Assembly (NCBI RefSeq): GCF_000002985.6
Contig: NC_003280.10
Location: 2,232,001-2,296,000 of the forward strand
Source: Caenorhabditis elegans
Taxonomy: Eukaryota; Nematoda; Chromadorea; Rhabditida; Rhabditidae
Length of the DNA: 64,000 nucleotides
Direction: 5' to 3'
Below are positions 11,655 to 23,204 of this stretch, one piece after another (positions within the stretch are counted from its first letter, which is position 1; every line of letters starts with the position of its first letter). Both the position numbers and the translations under genes were made by a program. The notes below the pieces were generated by a model that was not told the origin of the DNA, searched no databases, and worked only from the letters and a program-made list of their open reading frames with translations.

Positions 11655-14600
11655 ATGGACGAATGGCAATTTTTGGATGAAGTTGATGTGCTCGCGAAAT
11701 GGCCTGCGGAGCACAAAAAAGCCGTGCTCGAGCCCGGAGCCAAATGGAAGGAGAGGAAGGAAGGATTGGAGGTGCTCTGGAGAGATGGAAAATTTGGATT
11801 TTTGGCTGAAAATTTGAATTTCCCGGTCAAAAACGAGCGGAAATTCAAATTTTATCCTCAATTTTGACCGAAAAGATAATTTTTCAGTGAAAAAATTGAT
11901 TTTTTTTGCGAAAAATCTAGGAATTTTCCAATTTTTCTCGCAGAAAATCGCATTTTTTAGCTGAAATTTCGAAATTTTTGCTAAAAAATGCGATTTTCTG
12001 CGAGAAAATTGGAAAATTTCTAGATTTTGAGCAAAAAAACCGTCTTTTTGGTCAAAATTGAGTATAAAATTTGAATTTCCGCTCGTTTTTGACCGGGAAA
12101 TTCAAAATTTCAGGCCAAAAATTTCTCTAAAAGCCCCTAAACAAGCAATTTTCAGCCGGAAAAAGTCTGAAAATTATCGATTTTTCGCTTAAAATCCGAA
12201 AAATCAGCCAAAATATTGATTTTTCGACGAAAAAACACGATAAATTTGGGATTTTTCGTAAAAAAATCCAATTTTCAGTGGAAAAAGCCTGAAAAATGTC
12301 GAAAATTTCTCTAAAAATCAATTTTTGAGCCAAAAAAAGTCTGAAAATGCCTATTTTTCACTTAAAAACTTGCTAAAAATCCGAAAAAAACGCCGAAATT
12401 CTGGGATTTTTCCTTTAAATCCCATTTTTATGCCGAAAAATGGCCAAAATATCCGATTTTCAGCCCAAAACTAACCCAAAAATGCTTAAAATTCCCAAAT
12501 TTCCAGCCGGAAACCTGAAAAATCCAATTCTCGTTTGAAAAATTATCTAAAATACCGATTTTTCATTGAAAAAACGCCAAAAATCTAGAAATTTTCCAAT
12601 TTTTCCCGATGAAAATCGAATTTTAAGCTGAAATTTCAAGAAAAATTCAATTTTTAGCCGAAACATCTCGAAATTGCATAAAAAATGCCATTTCCAACTC
12701 GAAAAATCGACGGAAATTCCGAATTTTTCGCCAAAAAATGCTGAGAATATAGATTTTCTGCCCAAAATTGACCTAGAAATGACTCAAATTTTAAAATTTA
12801 CCCCCAAAAACCTGGAAAATCTCGAAAATTTTGAATTTTCCACCTAAAATCTCCCGGAAAATCCCATTTTAAAGTCAAAAAATGTGAAGAAAATCCGAAA
12901 AAATTTGTTTTTTCACGAAAAAAACTCAATTTTCGAGTCGAAAAACTAAGAAAACCCCAATTTTTAGCCGAAAAACGCTGAAAAATGCCCGAATTTAACT
13001 TAAAAATTCACTTTTTCGATTGAAAAATCGATTTTCAACCCCAAAAACGGCCTGAAAACTCGAGTTTGTGGCCTAAAAATCGCCAAAAAGCCCGATTTTT
13101 CACTCAAAAGCCCAATATTTCAGGCTCTAAACACTCAAATTGAGCAAAATCCGCGGCTCTCGACCTCCACAATGACAATTTACGGCGAATTAATGGATGA
13201 ATTGAGAAAAATATTGGATCGGGAATCGAATATTGTTGTAGTTACGACAGCAATTCGTACTGTCGAACTATTGGCTCGGGGAATACGGCAACGATTTGCT
13301 GGATTTATTGGAATGGTACTGGAAATTTGGTGGAAAATGAGCCGAAAATCGTGAAAATTGGCCGGAAATTGACTGAAAATCGTGAAAATTCGGTGGAAAA
13401 TGGCCTAAAAGTGCCAAAAATCGATTTATTGGCGAAAATCGGGCCCAAAAAGGCTAAAATTTGGCCAAAAACGACCCAAAAATCGTGAAATTTCGATTTT
13501 TTGCCTTATAATGGCTTGAAAACCTGAAAATTCGGCAAAAAAATAAGCAAAAAGTGCTGAAAATTGCCGAAAAATATGCCAAAAAATGGCAATTTCAAAC
13601 GAAAAAGTTGAAAAAATCGTGAAAAATTGATTTTTAAATGCAAAATTCCTATTATTGAGTATGAAATTCGAATTTCCCGCCATTTTCTTAGTCTAAAACC
13701 CAATTTTCAGCTCAAAATTCGAAAATTGCGTAAAATCGGGTGTTTTGGAGGTACTGTAGTCGGTGTTTGCGTACTTTTGGCGCTACCGTAACCCGGGAAA
13801 TTTCAAAATTGAGCTAGAAACCTCTCGTTTTCGGGTTTCAGGCTGAAATTTCGCGAGGAATTCGAATTTAAACTCGAAAATGGCCAAAAACCACCAAAAA
13901 TTGTGAAATTTCTGATATTTTTGCGGAAAATTAGCCAAAATTTGCCGAAAATGAGCTAACAGAGCTGAAATTCGACCGCAAAACTAATTTAGTGCCAAAA
14001 TTTCGAAAATCACGAGTTTTCAGCCTATTTTTCAGCCAAAAACTGATGAATTTATGTGAAAAATGGTTGAAAATGCCGGAAATTTGGCGAAATTCGTGAA
14101 ATTCGACGGAAAATTAGCAAAAATTGACGAATTTCAGTAGGACTTTGAAAAAACTTTAAAATTTTGCGATTTTCATTAAAAAATGGTGAAAAATTGAGTT
14201 TTAAGTTGAAATTTCCAATTTTTCAGTAAAAAATTCGAATTTCTCACCATTTATTAAGTATAAAACCCAATTTTCAGCTCAAAATTCGAAAATCGCGTAA
14301 AATCGGGTGTTTTTGGGGTACTGTAGTCGGTGTTTGCGTACTTTTGGCGCTACCGTACCCCTAGAAAATTCAAAATTGAGCTAGAAACTTCTAGTTTTCG
14401 ATTTTCCGTCTCAAATTTCGCGAGGAATCCGAATTTGGCATTAAAAATTCGAAATTTTCATTTTTTTAATATTCCAGGTAGTGCCATTTCTGATCAAACG
14501 TGCCAAGGATAAGAAGAAGAACGTGAGAGATGCGATTTTGGCGGCAATGGGTGCTGTGGCTGATACGGTACGGCGGAATTTTGGCAAAAAATTCGAAAAA

Positions 14601-17600
14601 AATTGGATTTCTGCGCGAAAATCCGGGAAATTTTGATAAAAATCTGACTTTTCTGGAATTTTTTAGTGAAAAATCCAATTTTTTCGCTGAAAAATCTATA
14701 AAAATGACCCAAAAATCGGTTTTTTCAGCTGAAAATCTGGAAAATTACGCTAAAAAATCGATAAAAACCGCAATTTTCTCAGATTTTCCGTATTTTCAGA
14801 CAACTTCCGAGCGTCTCCAAAAGGATCTTATCGATTGGTTCGGAATTCCGTCTCCAGAGTCAAAAAAGACACTTTTACACTTTCTTTACGCATATTTCTG
14901 CCGCCAATGCACACCGGATATCCAATTTATTAAGACGATCGCTCCGTTGATTGTTAAGGTGTTGAATTTCATTGGAAAAACTGAAAATTTCCCAATTCTG
15001 AGTTCAAATTCGAATTCCCCGCCAAATTTCAGTCGGAAAATCAAAAACTAGAGGTTTCTAGCTCAATTTTGAGTTTTCGAGGGTTACGGTAGCGCCAAAA
15101 GTACGCAAACACAGACTACAGTACCACAAAAACACCCGATTTTACGCGATTTTCGATTTTCGAGCTGAAATTTTAAGATTAGACTAATTAAATGGCGGGG
15201 AGCTCGAATTTGATGTTAAAAATCAGCGAAAATTATTTTGAGATATCGAAAATTGGAAAAAATTCCTAAAATTTAACAAAACTCTCAAAATTTTGCGATT
15301 TCGAGCTCAAATTCGAATTCCCTGCAAAATTTCAGTGAGAAACCCGAAGCTAGAGCTCTCTAGCTCAATTTTGAAATTTCCCGGGTTACTGTAGCTTCGA
15401 AAGTACGCAAACACCGACTACAGTACCCCCGAAACACAGAATTTCACGCGATTTTCGAATTTTGAGCTGAAAATTTGGGTTTAGACTAAGAAAATGGCGA
15501 GGAATTCGAATTTCATAATAAAAATGCACATAAATTATTCGGAGCTCTCAAAAAATGAGCAAATTTTCAGAAAACCTTGAATTTTAACCCAAAAATTTGA
15601 AAATTACAATTTTCTATAAGAAAAATCGGGAAATAAATGGAAAAAACAGATTTTCCACTTTTCACATCACAAATTTTGGAAAATTCTGGTTAAAACTAGC
15701 CAAAATCGATTTTTCACTTTAAAAAGTCTAAGAAACCCAGATTTTTCTTGAATTTGTCGATTTTCGAGCTCAAAATCGAATTCCCCCCGAAATTTCAGTC
15801 GGAAACTCGAAAACTAGGCATTTCTAGCTCAATTTTGGAATTTCCCGGATTACTGTAGCGCCAAAAGTACGCAAACACCGACTACAGTACCCCCGAAACA
15901 CCCGATTTGACGCGATTTTCGAATTTTGAGCTGAAATTTCATGGTTAGACTAACTAAATGGCGGGAAATTCGAATTTCATAGTGAAAATTCACAGAAATT
16001 ATTTTGAGCTCTGAAAATGAGCAAATTATCTACATAAAGAGCTCAAAAATCTGAATATTTGGATTTTTCTGTAGCAATTCCAAAAAATGGCAGAAAAAAC
16101 TAATTTTCAGCTCGATATCACTTTTTCATATGAAAAATTCCGGTTAAAACATTTTTTCAGCATAAATAAGTTAGAAAACCCCCGATTTTTCTGGAATTTT
16201 CCGATTTGCGAACTCAAATTCGAATTCCCTGCGAAATTTGAGTCGAAAAATTGAAAACTTGAGGTTTCTAGCTCAATTTTGAGTTTTCGAGGGTTACTGT
16301 AGCGCCAAAAGTACGCAAACACCGACTACAGTACCCCCGAAAACACCCGATTTCACGTGATTTTCGAATTTTGAGCTGAAAATTTGGGTTTAGACTAAGA
16401 AAATGGCGAGGAATTCGAATTTCATAATAAAAATGCACAGAAATTATTCGGAGCCCTCAAAAAATGAGCAAATTTTCAGAAAACCTCGAATTTTAACCCA
16501 AAAATTTTGAAAATAGCAATATTCTATAAGAAAAATCTGGAAATGGGTGGAAAAGACAGATTTTTCACTTTTCACATCACAAATTTTGGAAAATTCTGGC
16601 AAAAACTAGCTAAAACCGATTTTTATCACCAAAAAAGTCTGGAAACCCCCGATTTTTATGGAATTTGTCGATTTTCGTGATGAAATTCGAATTCCCCGCC
16701 AAATTTCAGCCTGAAAATTGAAAACTAGAGGTTTCTATCTCAATTTTGAAATTTCGAGGGTTACTGTAGCGCCAAAAGTACGCAAACACCGACTACAGTA
16801 CCCCGAAAACACCCGATTTCACGTGATTTTCGAATTTTGAGCTGAAAATTTAGGATTAGACTAATTAAATGGCGGGGAATTCGAATTTGATGATTAAAAC
16901 GCTGAGAAAAATTTCTGAAATACTCAAAAAACCTCCAAAAGTAGATTTTTGCCCGAAAAATTCGAATTTTACCCTAAAAAATCGATTTTTTCCAGGCTTC
17001 ATCCGAAAGTGACGTCACAGTCCGCGACAAGGCGTGCCAGGCGCTAGGCTCCATCAAACGCCTAATAGGCGACACAATCACCGCCTTCATCGGCCCAATC
17101 TCCACAGAAACGGCGAAAATCGAAAAAATCAATCAATACCAGCAAGAAGCCGCTGAGGAATTCAAAAAATTCCAGGAAACTCAGCCAAAAGCCGGCGGTG
17201 ATGGTGGAGCTGAAAATTCGGCGGAAAATTTGGATGAAAATCAAGAAAATTCGCCGGAAAAAGCTGAAAAACCACAAGTTTTAGACGCGTGGGAGCTCCT
17301 GGAGCCGGAAGATTGCTCCAAAAAAATCGATAAATCTGTGGAAACTCAATTAATCGATAAAAATTGGAAAGAACGGCTCGCCGGCGCTGAAAATGTGAAA
17401 AAATCGATGGAAAACGCGGGGAGAATTGAAATTTCCGAACGATTAACGGAAATTTCGAAGCTTTTAATGAAAATTGTCGAAAAAGATGTGAATGTTAATG
17501 TCGGCGCGATTTCCGCGCAAATTTTGGCGGAAATTGCGAAAAAATCGAGATTTTCGTTTGCCCCGCTCGCTCTGAGAGCATTTCCCGTGGTTTTTGACAA

Positions 17601-20600
17601 GTTGAAGGATAAAAAGGCGATTTTGAGAGATGCGTTGGTGGAGTTTTGTGATGAAGCAGCGAATACGGTGGGTTTTCGTGTCGAAAATCGGTTTCCCCGC
17701 GAAATTTGAGTCGGAAAATCGAAAAGTAGAGGTTTCTAGCTCAATTTTGAAATTTCCCGGGTTACGGTAGCGCCGAAAGTACGCAAACACCGACTACAAA
17801 ACACCCGATCTTACGCGATTTTCGATTTTCGAGCTGAAAATTTGGGTTTAGACTAAGATAATGGCGAGGAATTCGAATTTTCACTCAAAAATTGAAATTT
17901 TGCACTTGAAAATTATTTTTTTCACCATTTGTTTTAATTGAAAATCGCTAATTTTGAATTTTTCGACTGAAATTGGTCAATTTTCTTTCATTTTCCGTCG
18001 AATTTCATAAATTTTGCCAAATTTCCAGCGTTTTCAACCATTTTTCACATAAATTTTCAGTTTTTGGACATTTTTTTCCGAATTTTCTCGATTTTTGGCT
18101 AAAAAATAGGCCAAAATTTGTGAAATTTTGGTAAAACAATTTTACACCCATATTTGGTGATTTTTGACCGAATTTTACGTAAAAAATTTGGAAAACTTGT
18201 ACCAAAACTCAAATTTTCACAAATTCTGGCTCCCTGGCCCGTTTGATCAGAAATGGGATCATCTGGAACATAACAATTGAAAATTTCGGATTTTCAATGC
18301 CAAATTCGGATTCCCCGCAAAATTTGAGTCGGAAAATCGAAAACTAGAGGTTTCTAGCTCAATTTTGAAATTTTACGGGTTACTGTAGCGCCAAAAGTAC
18401 GCAAACATCGACTACAGTACCCCCAAAACACCCGATTTCACGGGATTTTCGAATTTTGAGCTGAAAATTCACAGATATACTAAATAAATGGCGTAGAATC
18501 CAAATTTCGCATTAAAAAACCCCGAAATTTTTTTCTAAACCTTTGAAAAATCCAAAAAAATCAATTTTTTCAGACCCCCCTGTCCGCCTACTCAGAAGCT
18601 GTCATCACTGCATTGAGCAACAAGAATCCACAGGCTCGACAGCAAACTGCTCTATTTTTGAGCCGATTTTTCGCGAAAAACGACCCCAAAACCGTGGAGA
18701 CGGAGGCGGTGAAGCAGCTCGCCGAGCACATTTTGAAGGTTTGAATTCGCCGAATTTCAATTTTCTGACCGAAATTCGAATTCTCCGTAAAATTTCCGAC
18801 TTTTTGAGACCCATATCGACTATATTCGGTTAAAAACCAAGTTTTTAGCGATTTTTGGTATGCGTTGCGGTCGCGTCGCGGTCGAAAGTTGAAAATCTTC
18901 AAAATCAAGCGATTTTCGCCAACTTTTCAGTGTTTTAGGTCAGAAAAACAATTTTAGACCATAAATTTGAATTCCCCGTAAAAGTTTCGACTTTTTGACA
19001 CGCGTTGCGGTCGCGTCGCGGTCCAAATTCGAAAATCTTCAAAATCAACCGATTTTTGTCAACTTTTCTGTTTTTCCGGTCAGAATAACAGTTTTTCGAC
19101 CAAAAATTCGAATTCGCCGTAAAATTTTCGACTTTTTGGCACGCGTCGCGGTCGAAATTTGAAAATCTTCAAAATGAACCGATTTTCGCCATTTTTTCAC
19201 TATTTCAGATTAAAAAACGCTAGTAAAATCGAATTTTCAGACATCCAACGACGCTGACAAAGAAGTACGCGAGGCGGCCCTTCGAATTGTTGCCGCCGTG
19301 CAAAAATGCCTTGGAGAAGGTGTGGCGAAGCGTCTGTTGGCTGAAGTTTATGATGATAAGCTTAAAGCGGAAAAGGTAGAGGAAAATTGCGAAAAATAGC
19401 TCAAAAAGGTCCAAAATTGCTGGAACATTCTAATTTTTCAAAAAAAAAAAACACCGAAAAACTCAATTTTTCAGCTAAAAAACGCTGAAAAATGATCCAA
19501 AAATGAGCAAATCCATGAAAAACTGCAAAAACCCAATTTTTTGAGCCCTAAAAATTCAGAAAATGCCGAATTTCAGCCAAATTTGAGCTGAAAATGCTCC
19601 AGAAATTTCAATTTTCGAGAAAATTCAATTTTTCCAGCTTCCCCCGCTTATCGAAGAGCTCGAGAAGGAATTCGGGAGCTCGGCGAGCCCTGAGATGCTC
19701 CGTCTCGCCAAACACTACAAAATCGGCGCCTCCAGCACCTCTGCTCCACCGAAAACCACGGCCGCCGGAGCCCCAAAACGTCCATCTTCTGCAGTTGCTC
19801 CGCGACGAGCTCCGCCAGCTTCAGCTGCTCCAACTCGCCGAGCCCCATCTCCAAAAGCTCCGGTGGTGGCTCCGACTCGAAGAGCTCCGTCGCCAAAAGC
19901 TCCAGTGGCTTCGGTGGCTCCTGTGAAGCCAAAGCCTTTCGTGGCGAGACCCGCGCCGAGTTTTGGGAAGCCCAGAGCTGCAGTTGCACCCGCTAGAGCT
20001 CCGCAAATCACGCAGAGAGGTAAAAAATCGAATTCCCTGCAAAATTTCAATCAGAAACCGAAAAACTAGAAGTTTCTAGCTCAATTTTTAAATTTCGTGG
20101 AGTACGGTAGCACCGAAAGTACGCAAACACCGACTACAGTACCCCGGAAACACCCGATTTTACGCGATTTTCGAATTTTGAGCTGAAAATTCAGGGATAA
20201 GCTAAGAAAATAGTGGAGAATTCGAATTTGACATCAGAAATCAGCGAAAGTTATTTTGAGATATCGAAAAGTAGCGAAAATTTCGAGAAATCCAACAAAA
20301 ATGTCAAAATTTCCGATTTTTGAGATAAAAATCGAATTCCTCGCGAAATTTCAGTGGGAAACTTGAAAACTAGAGCTCTCTAGCTCAATTTTTAAATTTC
20401 CCGGGTTACTGTAGCGCCAAAAGCACGCAAACACCGACTACAGTAACCCGAAACACCGGATTTTACGGGATTTTCGAATTTTGAGCTGAAAATTGAGTTT
20501 TAGATTGAATAAATTGCGGGGAATTCGAATTTGACCTTAAAAATACGCAGAAATGATTTTGAACCACATAAAAATTACAAAAACTCTGAAAGTCGAAAAT

Positions 20601-21960
20601 CTGCAAATATTTTCGAAATTTAGAGCTCAGATTTGAGTTCTCCGCAAAATTTCAGCCGCAAACCCGAAAACTAGAAGCTTCTAGCTGAATTTTGAAAATT
20701 CTCGGGTTACTGTAGCGCCAAAAGTACGCAAACACCGACTACAGTACCCCCGAAACACCAAATTTCACGCGATTTTCGAATTTTGAGCTGAAAATTTGGG
20801 GTTAGACTAAATAAATAGTGTAGAATTTGAGTTTGACATTAAAAATGCGCAGAAATTATTTTGAACCACATAAAAATGACTAAAATCTCTAAAATCGAAA
20901 ATTTTCATTCATTTTCGAAATTTCGAGCTCAAATTTGAGTTCTACGCAAAATTTCAGTGCGAAATCCGAAAACTAGAGGTTTCTAGCTCAAATTTGAAAT
21001 TTCCCGGGTTACGGTAGCGCCAAAAGTACGCAAACACCGGCTACAGTACCCCCGAAACACCCGATTTTACGCGATTTTCGAATTTTGGGCTGAAAATTTG
21101 GGGTTAGACTAAGAAAATGGCGAGGAATTCAAATTTTATAATGAAAACTGGAAATTTTCAGCGCCAGCAGCCACCCGGCCATCCACGTCAGCAATCCGCG
21201 TGACCCCGATAGCTCCAAATGTGGTCAGAAATGGTGCTCCGACGACGGCTCAACAGGCTCCACGGAAACCAATTGGAATCGCTCGACCACAGACTTCAAG
21301 TGGAATTGCTGCTCCGGGAGCTCCGAGATCGAGAATCGGTAAAAATTTGGCCTGAAATTTGGCCTGAAAATGGCCTGAAAAAGCCTGAAATTAGCTTGAA
21401 AAAAGCTTGAAATTAGCCTAAAAAGCCTGAATTTTGCCTTAAAAAGCCTGAAAAAAGCCTAAAATAGTCTGAAATTTGCCTGTAAAAACCTGAAATTTTC
21501 ATGAAAAAAGCTTGAAATTAGCCTGAAAAAGCGTGAAATTTTGCCTGAAAAATCCTGAAAATGGCCTGAAAAAACCTAAAATTTCGCCTGAAAAGCCTGG
21601 AAAAAGTGGCTTGAAAAAAACCAGCTAAGCCCCAAACTGGCCTTAATTTTGCCTGAAAAAAGCCTGAAGTTTCCTGAGAAGCCCGAAAAGCCTAAAAATG
21701 GCCTGAAGTTTGCCTACATGGCCTAAACGAACAGCCTGAAGTTTGCCTGAAAAGCCTGAAAAAAGCCTGAAAAGCCTAAAAGAAAAAATCTAAAATTTTC
21801 AGCAATGCCCACCACAAGCTCCTCATCACTGGCTCGCCGTCCCGGCTCGGCGTCCTCCTCAGTGCCACGTGTCCCCACAGGTGCTGCCTCGATGACGTCA
21901 TCATCTCGCATTCGACCACCGTCCCGCCCTGGATCCCGTCCAGGGTCTCGCAACGAATAA
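11655..21960 (+). CDS. Short XMAP215-type TOG-domain microtubule protein
   Basis: Ten exons joining in phase to 748 aa: 11655-11771, 13124-13315, 14478-14567, 14800-14958, 16996-17667, 18574-18738, 19241-19375, 19638-20019, 21162-21338 and 21803-21960 (TAA). The product opens MDEWQFLDEVDVLAKWP and KWKERKEGLE, the typical W-x-x-RxE(A/G)L start of a TOG domain. HEAT-like repeats follow to about residue 230. An acidic linker comes next (residues ~240-270), then a second TOG-like array (NWKERLAGAENVKK to about residue 480). The C-terminal ~250 residues are Pro/Ala/Ser/Arg-rich and basic, with repeats such as RRAPSPKAP, and probably bind microtubules. XMAP215/Stu2/ZYG-9 proteins bind tubulin through TOG domains and promote plus-end growth. 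This one has two arrays rather than ZYG-9's three, so I infer a paralog or divergent ortholog. Confidence 0.88.
13660..14420 (-). repeat. Two inverted-orientation MITE copies (TOG intron 2)
   Basis: Copies at about 13660-13870 and 14220-14430 carry the reverse complement of the core seen at 9009 ('tactgtagtcggtgtttgcg' then 'tacttttggcgctaccgta'). All other copies in the 9-22.6 kb stretch are in plus orientation. Confidence 0.85.
15000..16890 (+). repeat. Array of five MITE copies filling TOG intron 4
   Basis: Cores near 15094, 15388, 15857, 16302 and 16769, spaced 290-470 bp. Sequences between copies also repeat ('aaattattcggagctctcaa' at ~9137, 15533 and 16440). The array therefore grew by duplication of MITE plus neighbouring sequence, not only by independent insertion. 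Confidence 0.85.
17690..18500 (+). repeat. Two MITE copies in TOG intron 5
   Basis: Copies at about 17690-17870 and 18295-18500. The first lies directly after the donor of exon 5 and lacks the 'agtaccccc' part of the core. Confidence 0.8.
18840..19200 (+). repeat. Three GC-rich tandem units in TOG intron 6
   Basis: Units near 18850, 18998 and 19140 contain 'gcgttgcggtcgcgtcgcgg' or a shorter form. Each is followed by 'gaaaatcttcaaaat' and a 'cgatttt(c/t)gccaa' block, with a period of about 145 bp. They stand out against the AT-rich intron. Confidence 0.75.
20030..21135 (+). repeat. Four MITE copies in TOG intron 8
   Basis: Copies with cores near 20109, 20415, 20714 and 21017, spaced about 300 bp. 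They are separated by related 'gaaattattttgaaccacat' segments, again indicating block duplication. Confidence 0.85.
21339..21802 (+). repeat. GCCTGAAA short-period repeat, TOG intron 9
   Basis: The intron is almost wholly made of 'gcctgaaa(a)' and 'gcctgaaatt' variants, more than 30 times. No coding content. Confidence 0.8.
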
Positions 21961-23204
21961 TTTTTTTTTTTTGAAATTTATTTATTTATTATGTGAATAT
22001 GTTGAAAATTTTCACTTTTCCTTGACATTCCTCCCTTTTAATTCCAAAAAAATTTGGTTTTTCCCTCATTTTCCAGGCTTTTTTCGGAGAAAAATTTGCT
22101 GAAATTCGAGTTTTAGGCCTAATTTTCTGAATTTTTTGGCCTAAACCCCCTTTTTTCACTAAAATTCGAATTTTAAGCCAATTTTTTGGCCTAAAAGCCT
22201 GATTTTACACTGAAATTCCAATTTTTAGCCCTAATTTCCGTCTAAAAATCTCCTCCCAACATGTATTATGGCATAATTTTGCTCTTCCCCCGGACCCCGT
22301 GTATTTCATTTATTTATTTAAATTAATTTTTTTTTCCATTTTTATTTATGAGTGAAATTTTAAATTATTTTTCTGTTTAATTAAAACATCCACAAAATTT
22401 CAGTCGGTAAATCGAAAACTAGAGAGAGCCCTCTAGCACAATTTTGAAATTTCTAGGGTTACGGTAGCGCCAAAAGTACGCAAACACCGACTACAGTACC
22501 CCCGAAACACCCGATTTTACGGGATTTTTGAATTTTGAGCTGAAAATTCATGGATTGACTAAGAAAATGGCGCTGAATCCGAATTTAATGGTTAAAATTC
22601 ACGAAAACTATTTTAAAATTCTTAAAAATTCAATTTTTTTTTGAAGAAATTCAAGTTTTGCAATCGGTTTGAAATCGGTGCATAGGAAAACAAGTTCGCT
22701 GACTGGAAATGAAACAGGGTTACTGTATGATTACTGTAGTTTAGAACTGTAGGGGATACTCTAGGAGTACTGTACCCCTACAGTAATCCCATAGTACCAT
22801 TGCAGTAATCCTACAGTATCCCTATACTGCTAAACTACAGTAACTCTTGAGTAATCCTACAGTACCTGCCACATTTCTAAAACTACAGTAACCCTACAGT
22901 ACTGTTACAGTAATCATACAGTATCACTATATTTCTTAAACTACAGTAATCCCTACAGTACCCTTACAGTACTCCTACAGTACCCTTACAGTTTTAAACG
23001 CAGAAATTAATGAAAATGTATAATTTAATTTTAAATTGATGGCGTGTAAATGATCTTTGAAAAAAGAATAAATATCCGTATGACCTCCCGTGTCATTATT
23101 TTCCACATCCTTATCTCGTCAATTTGATCAGTTTGGAAATCAATCAATAATCAGTTCCAACTTTACCCCGACCATCAGAACGACGATTTTCCGGAGCAGA
23201 TTCT
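21961..23204. repeat. Intergenic region with one MITE and ACTGTAG minisatellite
   Basis: After the TOG stop comes an AT-rich 3' flank. One MITE copy (about 22390-22580, core at 22466) follows. At 22725-22995 lies a minisatellite of 'ctacagtaatc', 'ctacagtaccc' and 'ttactgtag' words with both orientations mixed. The last ~200 bp ('ggcgtgtaaatgatctttga' at 23040 onward) begins the left arm of the large inverted duplication and is shared with 33880-33700. Confidence 0.75.

Noticed and set aside
19594..20069. Alternative ORFs over TOG exon 8
   Set aside because: Only the frame with RRAPSPKAP repeats joins both neighbouring exons in phase.
1546..21960. cct-3 and the TOG gene as an operon
   Set aside because: The same strand is suggestive, but the 1.08-kb gap is larger than the usual ~100-400 bp and no clear SL2-type U-rich signal was recognised. 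Left open rather than called.
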